A stretch of 64,000 nt of DNA from Tsukamurella spumae. GTDB lineage: Bacteria; Actinomycetota; Actinomycetes; Mycobacteriales; Mycobacteriaceae. Below, piece after piece: positions 16,244 through 26,000 of this stretch. A model generated the notes under the pieces. That model saw only the letters and a program-made list of their open reading frames with translations. It had not been told where the DNA came from and ran no database searches. How positions within the stretch are numbered: the first letter of the stretch is position 1; each line of letters opens with the position of its first letter. The DNA is taken from contig NZ_JAAXOQ010000018.1 in NCBI RefSeq assembly GCF_012396015.1, positions 1 through 64,000 on the forward strand, in the 5' to 3' direction. The position numbers and the translations under genes were made by a program.

Positions 16244-17065
16244 ATGAACCAGAATTCAGCGGCGGATCAGGCTCACCCGGAGGGCATCGCCAGTAGTGAG
16301 GCGGAACCCACCGGCGTCGACGACCCCATCCTCCGCGACGAACACGAGTTCCTTCACGCCTTCATCAACGCGAGCCAGGACGAGGCCCGCACCGTCGCAC
16401 GTTTTGTGCGCGACACGGACTTCCACAATCCGATGCACGCAGCGCTCTGGCGGGCTGCCATCGCCGCGCCGCGACCGGACATCGTCGGTGCTCGCGGCGA
16501 ACCACTCGTAATGGAGGAGCTTGTGCGGCAACTCGCGCCCGGCCGCCACCGACACGTGGCTAGCAACGCGCTCATACAGGTCGCTTTCACCGATGCGACG
16601 ACGGCGGAACTGCCGATGTATACGCACAGGCTGCTCGCGGCCGCGGTGCGACGTGAGGCCTTCGTCTTCGCCGACCGGGCCCGCCAGGTGGCGGAGCTCA
16701 CCGACGGTGACGACATCTACAACGCGATCGCCAAGTTCGGTATGCAGTTCCGCGACGGTGCGCGCGTGCGACTCGAAGCGCACAGCGCCACGATCGACCG
16801 GCACGCCCATGTCTTCGACCGGCTCGCCGCCGAACCGAAGACCCAGACCGCCAGCGCTGGCAGAGACGCCCCCGCCGCGGCGCCGCAGGAGGCGCCACAG
16901 AAGGGGGCCGTCGGAGCCTCGCATCGCGTGAAGGCGGCCCTGGGCGCAGCCGCCGGATCGACAACCCGTCGCCCCGCCGGCGCCACGGTGCACCCGCTCG
17001 AACCACATCGCCGGGCTCGCATGTCCGGGCCGCAGCCGTCTGCCGCACGGGCCGTCGAACGCTGA
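16244..17065 (+). CDS. DnaB N-terminal-domain-like protein without helicase domain
   Basis: 273 residues. Residues about 30-165 follow the helical N-terminal domain of replicative helicase DnaB: ARFVRDTDFHNPMHAALWRA corresponds to the conserved D-F-Y-x-P-x-H-x-x-I-W/F-R-A segment, and a terminal LAAAVRREAF matches the end of that domain. No Walker A motif or RecA fold follows; instead there is a Pro/Ala-rich basic tail. In DnaB this domain contacts primase and drives ring assembly, so it may modulate a host or element helicase. Recognition is by motif, not alignment. Confidence 0.55.
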   Translation: MNQNSAADQAHPEGIASSEAEPTGVDDPILRDEHEFLHAFINASQDEARTVARFVRDTDFHNPMHAALWRAAIAAPRPDIVGARGEPLVMEELVRQLAPGRHRHVASNALIQVAFTDATTAELPMYTHRLLAAAVRREAFVFADRARQVAELTDGDDIYNAIAKFGMQFRDGARVRLEAHSATIDRHAHVFDRLAAEPKTQTASAGRDAPAAAPQEAPQKGAVGASHRVKAALGAAAGSTTRRPAGATVHPLEPHRRARMSGPQPSAARAVER

Positions 17066-17070
17066 CCCGC

Positions 17071-17475
17071 TCAGGCCTCCTTGGGGCCAGACTGCCGGCG
17101 GTCCATCAGCTTGCGTACCAGCACGCCGGCACGTTGCTGGCTCACTCCCAGCAGCGCACCGATGTCGGAATTCTTCTCCATCGGCGCCGGCCCATCACCG
17201 ACCAGATAGTCCACCACGCTGAGCCGGGACTCCTCGGACTCCCGCCGCGCGGATTCGAGCGAATGATCCGCCGCGGCTTTCCGTTTCAGTCTGGCGTCGA
17301 GGTCCTCCGGCCACACCACCTGCACATCGTCGCCCGTGGCGCGCGCGCCGTCGATCGCCTCACGGACCCGCCGCAGGTTCACCTGCACCGGCTCCGCACC
17401 GTCCACCGTTAGCAGCCACCAGCCCGGCCACTGCGGGTCACGCACCACGCGGATCTCGACGCTCACGGCGGCCAC
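17071..17475 (-). CDS. HTH regulator, probably autoregulated
   Basis: 134 residues from GTG (another GTG nine bases downstream is possible). The N-terminal part is a small beta domain (VEIRVVRDPQWPGWWLLTVDG); the C-terminal part is a helix-turn-helix, NSDIGALLGVSQQRAGVLVRKL (about 105-126). Two copies of the sequence CAACAGACTATT or AATAGACTATT lie in its divergent promoter region, one covering its -10, consistent with an operator. An identical 12-mer occurs at 36547 near the transfer region. It is convergent with the gene ending at 17065. Confidence 0.65.
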   Translation of the reverse strand: MAAVSVEIRVVRDPQWPGWWLLTVDGAEPVQVNLRRVREAIDGARATGDDVQVVWPEDLDARLKRKAAADHSLESARRESEESRLSVVDYLVGDGPAPMEKNSDIGALLGVSQQRAGVLVRKLMDRRQSGPKEA

Positions 17476-17488
17476 TCTACCCCAGGCG

Positions 17489-17544
17489 CAACAGACTATT
17501 GGACTCTACGCAACAGTCAATTGTATGAACGAAATAGACTATTG
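17489..17544. promoter_or_regulatory. Repeated candidate operator and minus promoter
   Basis: CAACAGACTATT (17489-17500) and AATAGACTATTG (17533-17544) are near-identical direct repeats. On the minus strand TTGACT (17515-17520) and TAGTCT (17493-17498) are 16 bp apart and form a promoter for the HTH gene; the first repeat covers its -10, the second overlaps the -35 of the plus promoter. Confidence 0.55.
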
Positions 17545-17570
17545 ACACTTCCGGCGAACGCGGCTAGCGT
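17542..17570 (+). promoter_or_regulatory. Promoter giving a probably leaderless mRNA
   Basis: TTGACA (17542-17547), 17-bp spacer, TAGCGT (17565-17570); the ATG at 17578 starts seven bases after the -10, so the transcript is expected to begin at or next to the start codon. Confidence 0.65.
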
Positions 17571-17577
17571 CGGCGCC

Positions 17578-17865
17578 ATGACCACCGCACTCCATGCCCT
17601 CGCAGCAGAGGCCGTCGGCAGAGGACTGCCGGTCAACCTCTCGCTCTCCCCGCTCCCGTCGCTGCTCATCGGCCACGGTCGCGGCATCATCACCGTCATC
17701 GCGACCGCGACCACATGGGAAGCCACCGCGACCTACAACGCCTGGACCCGCCCGATCACCGGGCGGGACCTCGTCGGCGCCGTCACCGCCCACCTCGACG
17801 CCCACACTGGCACCGGCGCCAGCCGGAAGGGCATCACCGGCCCATGGATCGGGGCCGCAGCATGA
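17578..17865 (+). CDS. Small hypothetical protein (95 aa)
   Basis: 95 residues, mixed alpha/beta, starting MTTALHALAAEAVGRGLP, with a Thr-rich middle (TVIATATTWEATATYNAW). No family recognised. The ATG follows a strong -35/-10 pair by seven bases and there is no ribosome site, so it is probably translated from a leaderless mRNA. It overlaps the next gene by four bases (ATGA). Confidence 0.6.
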   Translation: MTTALHALAAEAVGRGLPVNLSLSPLPSLLIGHGRGIITVIATATTWEATATYNAWTRPITGRDLVGAVTAHLDAHTGTGASRKGITGPWIGAAA

Positions 17866-18053
17866 ACCCGCTGATGATCGACCCCGCCGACCGCGAAGCC
17901 TGGAAGCTCCGCGAAGTCGACCGGCTCACCTGGCCGGCGATCGCCGCGGCGCTCGACGAGACCGAGGCCCACGTCCAGCGGCGCGTTGAGCGTTACATCG
18001 CGGCGACAGACGCCGCCGCGGCCGCCGCTCAGCCCCCGCTTTTCACCCTCTGA
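17862..18053 (+). CDS. Small HTH protein (63 aa)
   Basis: 63 residues. REVDRLTWPAIAAALDETEAHVQRRV forms a plausible helix-turn-helix of the sigma region 4 or transposase type, in which LTWPAIAAALDET is the turn segment. The start overlaps the upstream stop (ATGA), so translation is coupled. It could be a small regulator of the downstream membrane-protein genes. Family not identified. Confidence 0.6.
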   Translation: MNPLMIDPADREAWKLREVDRLTWPAIAAALDETEAHVQRRVERYIAATDAAAAAAQPPLFTL

Positions 18054-18073
18054 CCAGGAAGAACGCACACATC

Positions 18074-19054
18074 ATGAACACCGCCTTGCACGCCGCCACC
18101 GTGGAAGTCCTCGCGGGGCCAGCCGCCGACAGCGACTTCGCCTTCAACCAAATGCTGAACAAGTTCCTGGGGACGATGTCCTGGGCGATCTACGCCATGG
18201 CCGCGGCCGGCATCATCGGTGGAACGCTGATGGTGGCGGTCGGGTCCCTCGGCGGCCACCATCGCTGCCGCGAGATGGGCCTGTCGATGACCATCGGATC
18301 TGTTGTCATCGCCTCCGCGACCGCCGCGGCCCGCGCGGTAACCGGCGGCGATGCCGCGGAGACCTCCGATACGCCTACACCGGCTCCGACGCCGGGTGTG
18401 CCGTCGGAGCCGTTCAACTGGGCACCCGTGCTGATCGGTCTGTGCGTCCTGATCGGCGTGATCGCCGCGGCTGTGCTCGTCGTGATCGCGGTCGGCAAGC
18501 AACGCCAGCACGCCGAAGCCGCTCAGGCCCGGCGCCGGAAGCTCGCCGAGGCGACCAAGATCCGTGACGACGTGCGCGCACAGTGGGACTCCTTCCTGCT
18601 CGACCCCGCCGACACGCTGTGGAAGCGGCCTCTGCTCGACGACCTGCACGAGCCGAAGACGATCGCGTTCCTGGACGCCTGGCGAGCCACCACCGAGGCG
18701 TTCTTGGACCTGCGCCCGCGGCAGGACGTGAGCGTCGCTGCGGCTCTCGCGGCCGCCACGGAAGCCCGCACCGCCTGGGAGATTGCCTCCCGGCACGCGG
18801 AGCGCATCGGGCTCGGCGACCTCTCGACCGCCGATCGCGCGAAGCTGGAGACCGCGCGCAAGATGCTCGACCGCGCGCTCGACCCTGCCGTTGGCAACGC
18901 GGAGAGGGAGAGCTGCGTGGCTCGGATCGCCGTGACGCTCGCGTCGATCACTCCGCGCACGGAGGCTGAGGTCACCGCGGTCGTGCGCGCTAAGGTCACC
19001 AAGGTACTCGCGCTCGACACCACGCACCGGCGGGCGATCGAGAGCCGCGGATGA
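18074..19054 (+). CDS. Membrane protein with C-terminal helical domain
   Basis: 326 residues. The N-terminal part has two hydrophobic segments (SWAIYAMAAAGIIGGTLMVAVG and IGSVVIASATAAARA) resembling VirB2-type proteins, a Pro/Thr linker, a third membrane helix (VLIGLCVLIGVIAAAVLVVIA) and a cytosolic helical domain (about 165-310). That domain repeats the pattern of the gene at 34901-36445: W-x-x-F/Y-x-LD, a Pro-Leu/Met-L turn, P-x-T-x-A-F/Y, and a late E-R-I/A-x-L-G-x-x-D/L helix. AGGAAG precedes the ATG. Probably a transfer-related membrane protein. Confidence 0.65.
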   Translation: MNTALHAATVEVLAGPAADSDFAFNQMLNKFLGTMSWAIYAMAAAGIIGGTLMVAVGSLGGHHRCREMGLSMTIGSVVIASATAAARAVTGGDAAETSDTPTPAPTPGVPSEPFNWAPVLIGLCVLIGVIAAAVLVVIAVGKQRQHAEAAQARRRKLAEATKIRDDVRAQWDSFLLDPADTLWKRPLLDDLHEPKTIAFLDAWRATTEAFLDLRPRQDVSVAAALAAATEARTAWEIASRHAERIGLGDLSTADRAKLETARKMLDRALDPAVGNAERESCVARIAVTLASITPRTEAEVTAVVRAKVTKVLALDTTHRRAIESRG

Positions 19055-19665
19055 GCACCATGAACGACCGCCAGCCCTTTCCCAGTGGTGGCCGGCACCG
19101 GAAGGATGATCCCGTGAGTGACTACACCGGCCCGCCCCCGCCCGACCGCGAGGGCCTGGTGCAATGGCTCCAGGCTCGCGGCCTGTCGTTCGAGGCAGCC
19201 GACCGGATCGCCCCGTACGCCGAGATCCTCCGCGCGCACCCGGACCTCACCGCCAGGGTGCGCGCCGTGATGGATTCCCCGGTCTCGGAGAGCCCGCAGC
19301 CTGGCACCAGCACGCTTGTCGACGTCGACGCCGAACTCAAACTCATCGCGCGCGATCGGCGGTTCCAGCCCGTCTACCGTGCCGCTGCGTGGGAGGTCGG
19401 CCGCGCCTATTCAGCACGGGCCGCCTGGTGGACGGTCGCGTTCGGCGTCCTGGCGATCGTCACCGGGATGCTCACCGCCGCCGGCGGAGGCCTGCCTGCG
19501 GGCCTGTCGCCGGCGATCGGTATCTGCGCTGCGGTCGCCGCGTGCGTGCTGGTGACCATCTTCGTGTTCACCTTCATCCGCCCGTTCACCGCGCCCGATG
19601 CCTACCTCCATCTCCCGTCCGCCGCCGCGGCGCTCACCGCGACCTGGACCGATCGGAAGGCCTGA
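19051..19665 (+). CDS. Membrane protein with two C-terminal helices
   Basis: 204 residues, ATG overlapping the upstream stop (ATGA). The first 130 residues are soluble and helical (DREGLVQWLQARGLSFEAAD). Two membrane helices follow (WWTVAFGVLAIVTGMLTAAGG and AIGICAAVAACVLVTIFVFTF) with a short C-terminal tail. An internal GTG (VSDYTGPPPP) could be an alternative start. Family unknown; it belongs to a three-gene membrane-protein unit with its neighbours. Confidence 0.65.
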   Translation: MSTMNDRQPFPSGGRHRKDDPVSDYTGPPPPDREGLVQWLQARGLSFEAADRIAPYAEILRAHPDLTARVRAVMDSPVSESPQPGTSTLVDVDAELKLIARDRRFQPVYRAAAWEVGRAYSARAAWWTVAFGVLAIVTGMLTAAGGGLPAGLSPAIGICAAVAACVLVTIFVFTFIRPFTAPDAYLHLPSAAAALTATWTDRKA

Positions 19666-19669
19666 CACC

Positions 19670-19978
19670 ATGCCCACCACCAATTGGCTGATGTTCTCCG
19701 CCGCGCTCGCGATGCTGGTCGCCGCGATCTACGTCCAGCGGCGCACACGGCCGCCGAGGCAGCTCGTGCCGCGATGGATCGCGCTGCTCCCGCTGGCAAC
19801 GGTCGGCCTTGCCATCGTGGCGATCATCGTCGGCACATCGGTGTACGAAACCATCGCCTGCGGCTTTCTGGCGCTGTGCGGCATCGTTTCGGCGGTCATC
19901 GTGTTCCGCTCGGCCGCGCTCGAGGCGTCGATCGTGAAGAAGATGCGCGCGCGCGACGAGGCCGAACGCGCCACGTAG
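19670..19978 (+). CDS. Small membrane protein (102 aa)
   Basis: 102 residues with three hydrophobic segments (WLMFSAALAMLVAAIYV, ALLPLATVGLAIVAIIVG and TIACGFLALCGIVSAVIVF) and a basic C-terminus. It starts four bases after the preceding stop. Family unknown. Confidence 0.6.
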   Translation: MPTTNWLMFSAALAMLVAAIYVQRRTRPPRQLVPRWIALLPLATVGLAIVAIIVGTSVYETIACGFLALCGIVSAVIVFRSAALEASIVKKMRARDEAERAT

Positions 19979-20055
19979 AGGACACCATTCGGCGTGCTAT
20001 AGCGGCGGCACCGGTGGGCGTGTAATGCTGCCAAGGTCAACTGAACACCGACCAA

Positions 20056-20065
20056 GGACAGCGCA
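20056..20065 (+). promoter_or_regulatory. Start-associated leader motif (methylase-helicase)
   Basis: AAGGACAGCGCAAAC lies six bases before the ATG at 20072, at a distance that would also let AAGGA act as ribosome site. Confidence 0.7.
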
Positions 20066-20071
20066 AACTCC

Positions 20072-23000
20072 ATGGACGACACGAAAGCCCCCTCGGGGGG
20101 CTCCTTTAAGGCACCCGAAAACTCCAGCGATGCAAGGGAGGTGATCGCCAGCACGACCAGAGACGAGTGGCTCGACCGGCATACCCGCGCGGCCGCGCAG
20201 ACCTTCGGCACATCGCCCTCGCAGCCGCTCAGCCCGTACCTGGACTGGGTGACCGAGATGTGGCCTGGCACGCAAGAGCCCGCGGCGACCTGGATCGCCG
20301 CGGCGGCCGCGGCCCGCCCGGCAGGAGAGGCACTGCCCGACTCGCCGATGCAGCCGAGCGCAGTGCAGATCATGGCCACGGGCATCGGCGCCGCGCAGCC
20401 CTACCTCACCCGGTTCCCCGCGCCCGGCGACGACTTCGACGAGGACGCCCAGCAGGTGTGGTCGATGCGCTGCGAGGCGGAGATCGACGTCGAGGAGTTC
20501 AGCTCCGCTCTCTACGCCCGCGGCTGGGAGGTGGACTTCTCCGAGACCTACGAGTCGGAGTCCGACGACGACGCCGAGGTCCTCGTCGAGTTCTACACCA
20601 CCCTGTCGATCGAGCAGCTCCGCGAGGTCCTCGCGGACGTCCCTGACAGCGAACTGATGGCCGAGACGTTGCGGCCGGTCACGCTCGACGAGAACCCCCT
20701 GACCCGCGTACCCGTACCCGACCAGATCAACGACCAGGAGCCGAGGCAAGATCATGTTGTTAGCGATGCCGATCAGAGAGCCAGTGATGAGCGAGATCAC
20801 GAACGCGGTACAGCGCCGGTGGGCGGGGGAGCTGACCTCGGAGGAGATCGCGGCCGAGGCCGCGCGCCTGGAGAAGGAAGCGATCCGGCAGGAGCAGGCG
20901 ATCGCCGCGGAGATGCTGCGCCGCTGGGAGCAGGAGAACCCGGGCCGGCCGCAGGACCCGGCGCCGGTGACGCAGTTCGAGCAGCAGGCGCGGCCGCTGG
21001 CGATCGAGATGATGCTGGCGCAGGTCTGGGAGGGGTACCGGGATCCGGACGACGGCCCGGACCAGGAGACCGAGCTGCGGGAGCTGAAGACGAACGAGCA
21101 GATTCGCCGCGCGACCCCGGCGATGTCGCGGTGGCTGACCGACCGGGCGAGCGAGCCGAGCCGGCCGACCGAGCAGCTGGTGGCGGAGATCTGGCCGACG
21201 CAACCGGCGGCGATGATCGTGGCGCTGGAGCTGCTGGTGCAGGCGCGGGTGGAGGACGAACTGCCGGTGCCGACGGCGCCGGCCGATCCTCTCGCCGACC
21301 AACTGCTGGAGCTGACGCGGCAGGGCCTGCGCGAGCGGGACGAGCGAATCGCCGCCGCTCTCGACGAGAACGAGTAGTCGAAGAACAGCTCGAAGCCGGG
21401 CAGGAACTGCTCTTCGACCTGGAGGACTTCCGCGAACCGGTCGACCCGGCCGTGATCGACCCCGGCGGCACTCCGCTACCGCCGTCGTCGAAGAAGACCG
21501 CCGCGCAGGACGTGCACCGTCGCGTCGACCAGTCCGAGATGGGCGTGCCCCTGTCGAAGTGGTCGACCACCCGCGTGGAGCCCGCGATGCGCCCCGATGG
21601 GTCGATCACCTACGTGGCGGCCGACTATAGCGCCCCCGAGAACGAGCCCACCGACCCGGCACCCGCGGCCCAGGTCGAGGCTGAGGCGGCACCCGAGGAG
21701 CCGCGGATCGTCGTCGAGCCCGTCGACTACGTGCCCACCGGCGCGGTCACGGTGCCGTCCGGGCAGCGGGCGAGGGTGGAGGCCAACCTGGCGGCCCTGC
21801 GCGTGGTCCAGCGCTGCGAGGCGGAGGAGCGCTACGCCACCGCCGAGGAGCAGGACGTGCTCGCCGCATGGAGCGGCTGGGGCGCGATGCCGGGCATGTT
21901 CGCCGAGGACAACGAGTTCTTCGCTCGCGAACGCGCTGTTCTGCGCGAGCTGGTCGACGACCGCGCCTACCGGGCCGCCCGGGCGTCGACGCTCAACGCG
22001 CACTACACCGACCCGTCGATCGCCCGGCACATGTGGTCCGCGATGCTCGAGGCGGGATTCACGGACGGCCGCGTCCTCGAGCCCGGCTGCGGCAGTGGCA
22101 ACTTCCTCGGCTTCGCACCGAAGGCCGCGGTCACCGTCGGCGTCGAGCTGGATCCGACGACCGCGCAGATCGCGCACCTGCTGCGCCCGTCCGCGCAGAT
22201 CCGCGCCGAGGGCTTCGAGGTCACCCGCCTGCCCGACGGCGCGTTCACGCTCGCGATCGGCAACGTCCCGTTCGGTGATTTCACCGTCACCGACCCGATC
22301 CACAATTCGGCGCGGCACCAGATCCATAACTACTTCATCAACAAGTCGATCGCCCTGACCGCCGAAGGTGGCTACGTCGCGCTGCTCACCTCCAAGGGCA
22401 CGATGGACGCGGCCGGCCCCAAAGCGCGCGCCGCCCGGGAGGCCATGCACGCCCAGGCGGACCTCATCGGCGCCGTGAGGCTCCCGACCGGAGCGTTCCG
22501 GCGGGTCGCCGGCACCGACGTGGTCACCGATGCCCTGATCTTCCGCCGCCGCGAGGCCGGCGCCGAGATTCCCGCGGCACCGGCGTGGCTCGACTCCACG
22601 TTGCTCGAGGTGGAGAACGACGAGGGCCGCACCGTCGAGTTGCCGGTCAACCGGTACTTCCAGGAGCACCCGGAGAACGTGATCGGCGAGCTGACCGCCG
22701 CTCACGGCCTCTACCGGAACGACGAGCTGGTGGTGCGATCGCCGCACGGACCGGAGCAGACTGCCGCGACGCTCGGCTCACGCCTGCGCGCGATGGTCGA
22801 GGAGGCCAAGGACCGTGGTCTCGGCCTGACCGCCACGGCCGAATCCGTGCGGGCGAACGAGGTCTCCACGAGCGCGGGCCTGTCCACTTCGCAGGAACTG
22901 CACCGCGACGTCGGCGACGTGCCGATCGGGCGGGTGTGGTTCAACGAGGCGCTCGGCGTGTTCGAGCGCCGCGGTCTGGCCGGCGCCGAGCCGCTCAAGG

Positions 23001-26000
23001 TACCCAAGAGCCGGATCGCCGAGACCCGGCAGCTGGTGCAGATGCGCGAGCTGGCCGAGAAGGCGATCACTACCCAGCGCGACGGCGCGTCGACCGTGGC
23101 CGAGAAGGAGCAGGTACGCCGCGACCTGAACGCCCTCTACGACCGCTACGTCAAGGACTACGGCGCGATCAACCGGTTCAAGCTCCAGGGCGGCCGCGAG
23201 CGCACCGACAGCGAGCAGCAGGAGCGCTACGCCAAGTTCGAGGCTGAGTGGCGCGAGCGCAACGCGGACGAGCAGGGCTGGAGCTACGCGGGTGAGTTGC
23301 CCGAGAAGGTGGCTGACGAGCTGCTGGAGCGGTCGTGGGAGGCGACGCCCAAGTCGGCCCGCCAGACTCACCTCGAATGCCTGCGCGGCGATCCGTCGAT
23401 CGCCGCTCTCCTCGCGTTGGAGCATTTCGAGGCCGACGAGGACGCCGGCACCGTGAAGGTCTCCAAGGCAGCGATCTTCACCCGCGACGTCGTCGCGCCG
23501 CCGTTGAAGGCAACCCGCGCCGACAGCCCGGACCAGGCCCTGACGATCGCCCTGGAGGAGAACCCGAACCGGATCGACCTCGATCGCATCGCGCAGCTCC
23601 GCGGGCTCGACGGCCCCGCGCAGGCCCGCGAGGATCTCGGCGACCTGGTCTACACCGACATCGACAACCCCGATGAGCTGGTCCTTGCGACCCGACTCCT
23701 CTCGGGCGACATGCGCGCCAAGGCCGACCGCGGCCGCGCCCAGCTCGAGGCGGACCCGACCAACGAGGACCTGGCCCGCTCCGTCGCGGCGGTGCAGGCT
23801 GCCGTGCCCGAGACGATCCCGGCGGCCCGCATCAAGGTCAAGATCGGCGCTCCCTGGGTCAGCCCGGCCGACTACCAGCAGTTCACCTCCGAAGTCTTCG
23901 GCGCACCGTCGAACATCGAGTACGTCGGCGGAGCCTGGTCGGTGCAGTGCATGGGGTCGCGGGACACCCCGAAGATGCGCACCGAGTTCGGCGCCGACAA
24001 CGCCGACCGGCGTAAGGCCCTCTCCGCGGTCGACCTGTTCGAGCTGCTGCTCAACCAGAAGTCGATCAAGGTCGAGAACACCGCCAAGGACATGAAGGAC
24101 CACGGGCTGCCCGCGGTCGACATGGAGGCGACCACGCTCGCCCAGGTCCAGGCCGGCAAGATCCAGGACGAGTTCCGACGATGGATCTGGGAGGACCCCG
24201 ATCGCAAGGAACGGCTCGTCACCGAGTGGAACCGGCGACTGAACACCCTGGTCCCAACCACCTACGACGGCGCCCACCTCACGCTCGACGGCGTCAGCGA
24301 GGCCTTCACGCCGCACCCGTACCAGCGGGACGCGGTCGCGCGCATCGTCTCCGAACCGAGCGTGCTGCTCGATCACGTCGTCGGCGCCGGCAAGACCGGC
24401 AGCATGTTCATGGGCGCGATGGAGCTGCGGCGCCGCGGCCTGGTTCGCCAGCCGTGGATCGTCGTTCCCACCCACTTGATCGAGCAGATGGGCCGCGAGG
24501 CCAAGCAGTGGTATCCCGCGGCGAACATCCTGGTCGGCTACAAGGGCATGAACGACGAGGCCCGCAAGCTGTTCGTCGCACAGTCCGCGGCGTCCGACTG
24601 GGACTTCGTCATCATCCCGTCATCGGTGTTCGAGAAGATTTCGGTGCACCCGGACAGGCGCCGCGACTACATCCAGAACCAGCTCGACGAGCTCGGGAGG
24701 GCGGAGCCGAGCACCACGGCGGGCATCAAGCGGCTGGAGAAGGCCCGCAACACCCTCAAGGCGAAGCTCGAGACGGCCCTGAGCGATGCCAAGAAGACCA
24801 AGGCGATCGTCCACTTCGAGGAGTCGGGCTGCGACTACCTGCTGGTCGATGAGGCGCACGGCTACAAGAACCTGTCCCGGCAGTGCTCGCTGGACGAGCT
24901 GGCACTGGAGAAGGGCTCAGCGAAGGCCGACGATCTCGCCCTCAAGCTGGAGCTGTTGCGCGATCGTCAGCAGGATCAGGCCCGCGCCGAAGGCAGGCAC
25001 CTCGAGCCCGGCACCGAGCGCGTGGCGACCTTCGCCACCGGCACCCCGATCGCCAACTCCATGAGCGAGATGTGGGTGATGCAGCGGTACCTGCGCCCGG
25101 ACCTGCTGGCCCAGGCGGGCGTGCTCGAACTGAGCGCCTGGGCGGCGACCTTCACCCGCACCGAGCCGATGATCCTGCCGAACATCAGCGGCACCAAGTT
25201 GCAGGTCGTCGAGAAGATCGCGAAGTTCAACAACCCCGACCAGCTGGTGCAGATGGCCAGCATCTTCGCCGACGTCGTCACCCGCGATCAGGTGCCCGTG
25301 CGGCTACCGAAGATCAAGGGCGGTAAACGGCAGGTCATCACCACCGTCCCCGGCATCGACGTCAAGGACTTCATCGCGGACTTCAACTACCGCATCGAGC
25401 ACCTCGACCCACGCCGCGCCGACATCGACAACCAGCTCAAGGTCCTCAGCGACGGCCGCAACGTCGCCCTGGACCCGCGGCTGGCGAACCTCGACCCCGA
25501 CCCGGGCAACACCCGCGCGGACGCGGTCGCCGCGCAGATCGCCCGGATCTACCACGAGAACAAGGACCGGCAGTACCGCGAAAGCAACGACCCCGACGCG
25601 CCGATCGCCCCCATCACGGGTGCGGCGCAGATCGTGTTCTGCGACCGAGGAACCCCGAAGAAGGGCGCCTGGAGCGTCTACGAGGGCCTCCGCGACGCTG
25701 CCGTCGCGCTCGGCGTGCCCCGCGAGAAGATCGCCTTCATCCACGAAGCGATCAAGCCCTCGCAGCGGCTCAAGATGCAGGCCGACGTGCGCGCCGGCCG
25801 CATCGCGGTCCTGATCGGGAGCACCGAGAAGATGGGCACCGGCCTGAACGTGCAGGACCGCCTCATCGCCGAGCACCACATGGACGTTCCGTGGCGACCG
25901 GCGGACCTCGAACAGCGAGAAGGCCGCCTGATCCGGCAGGGCAACCAGAACGACGAGGTCGAGATCCTCAACTACGTCACAGAGGGCACAACCGACACGG

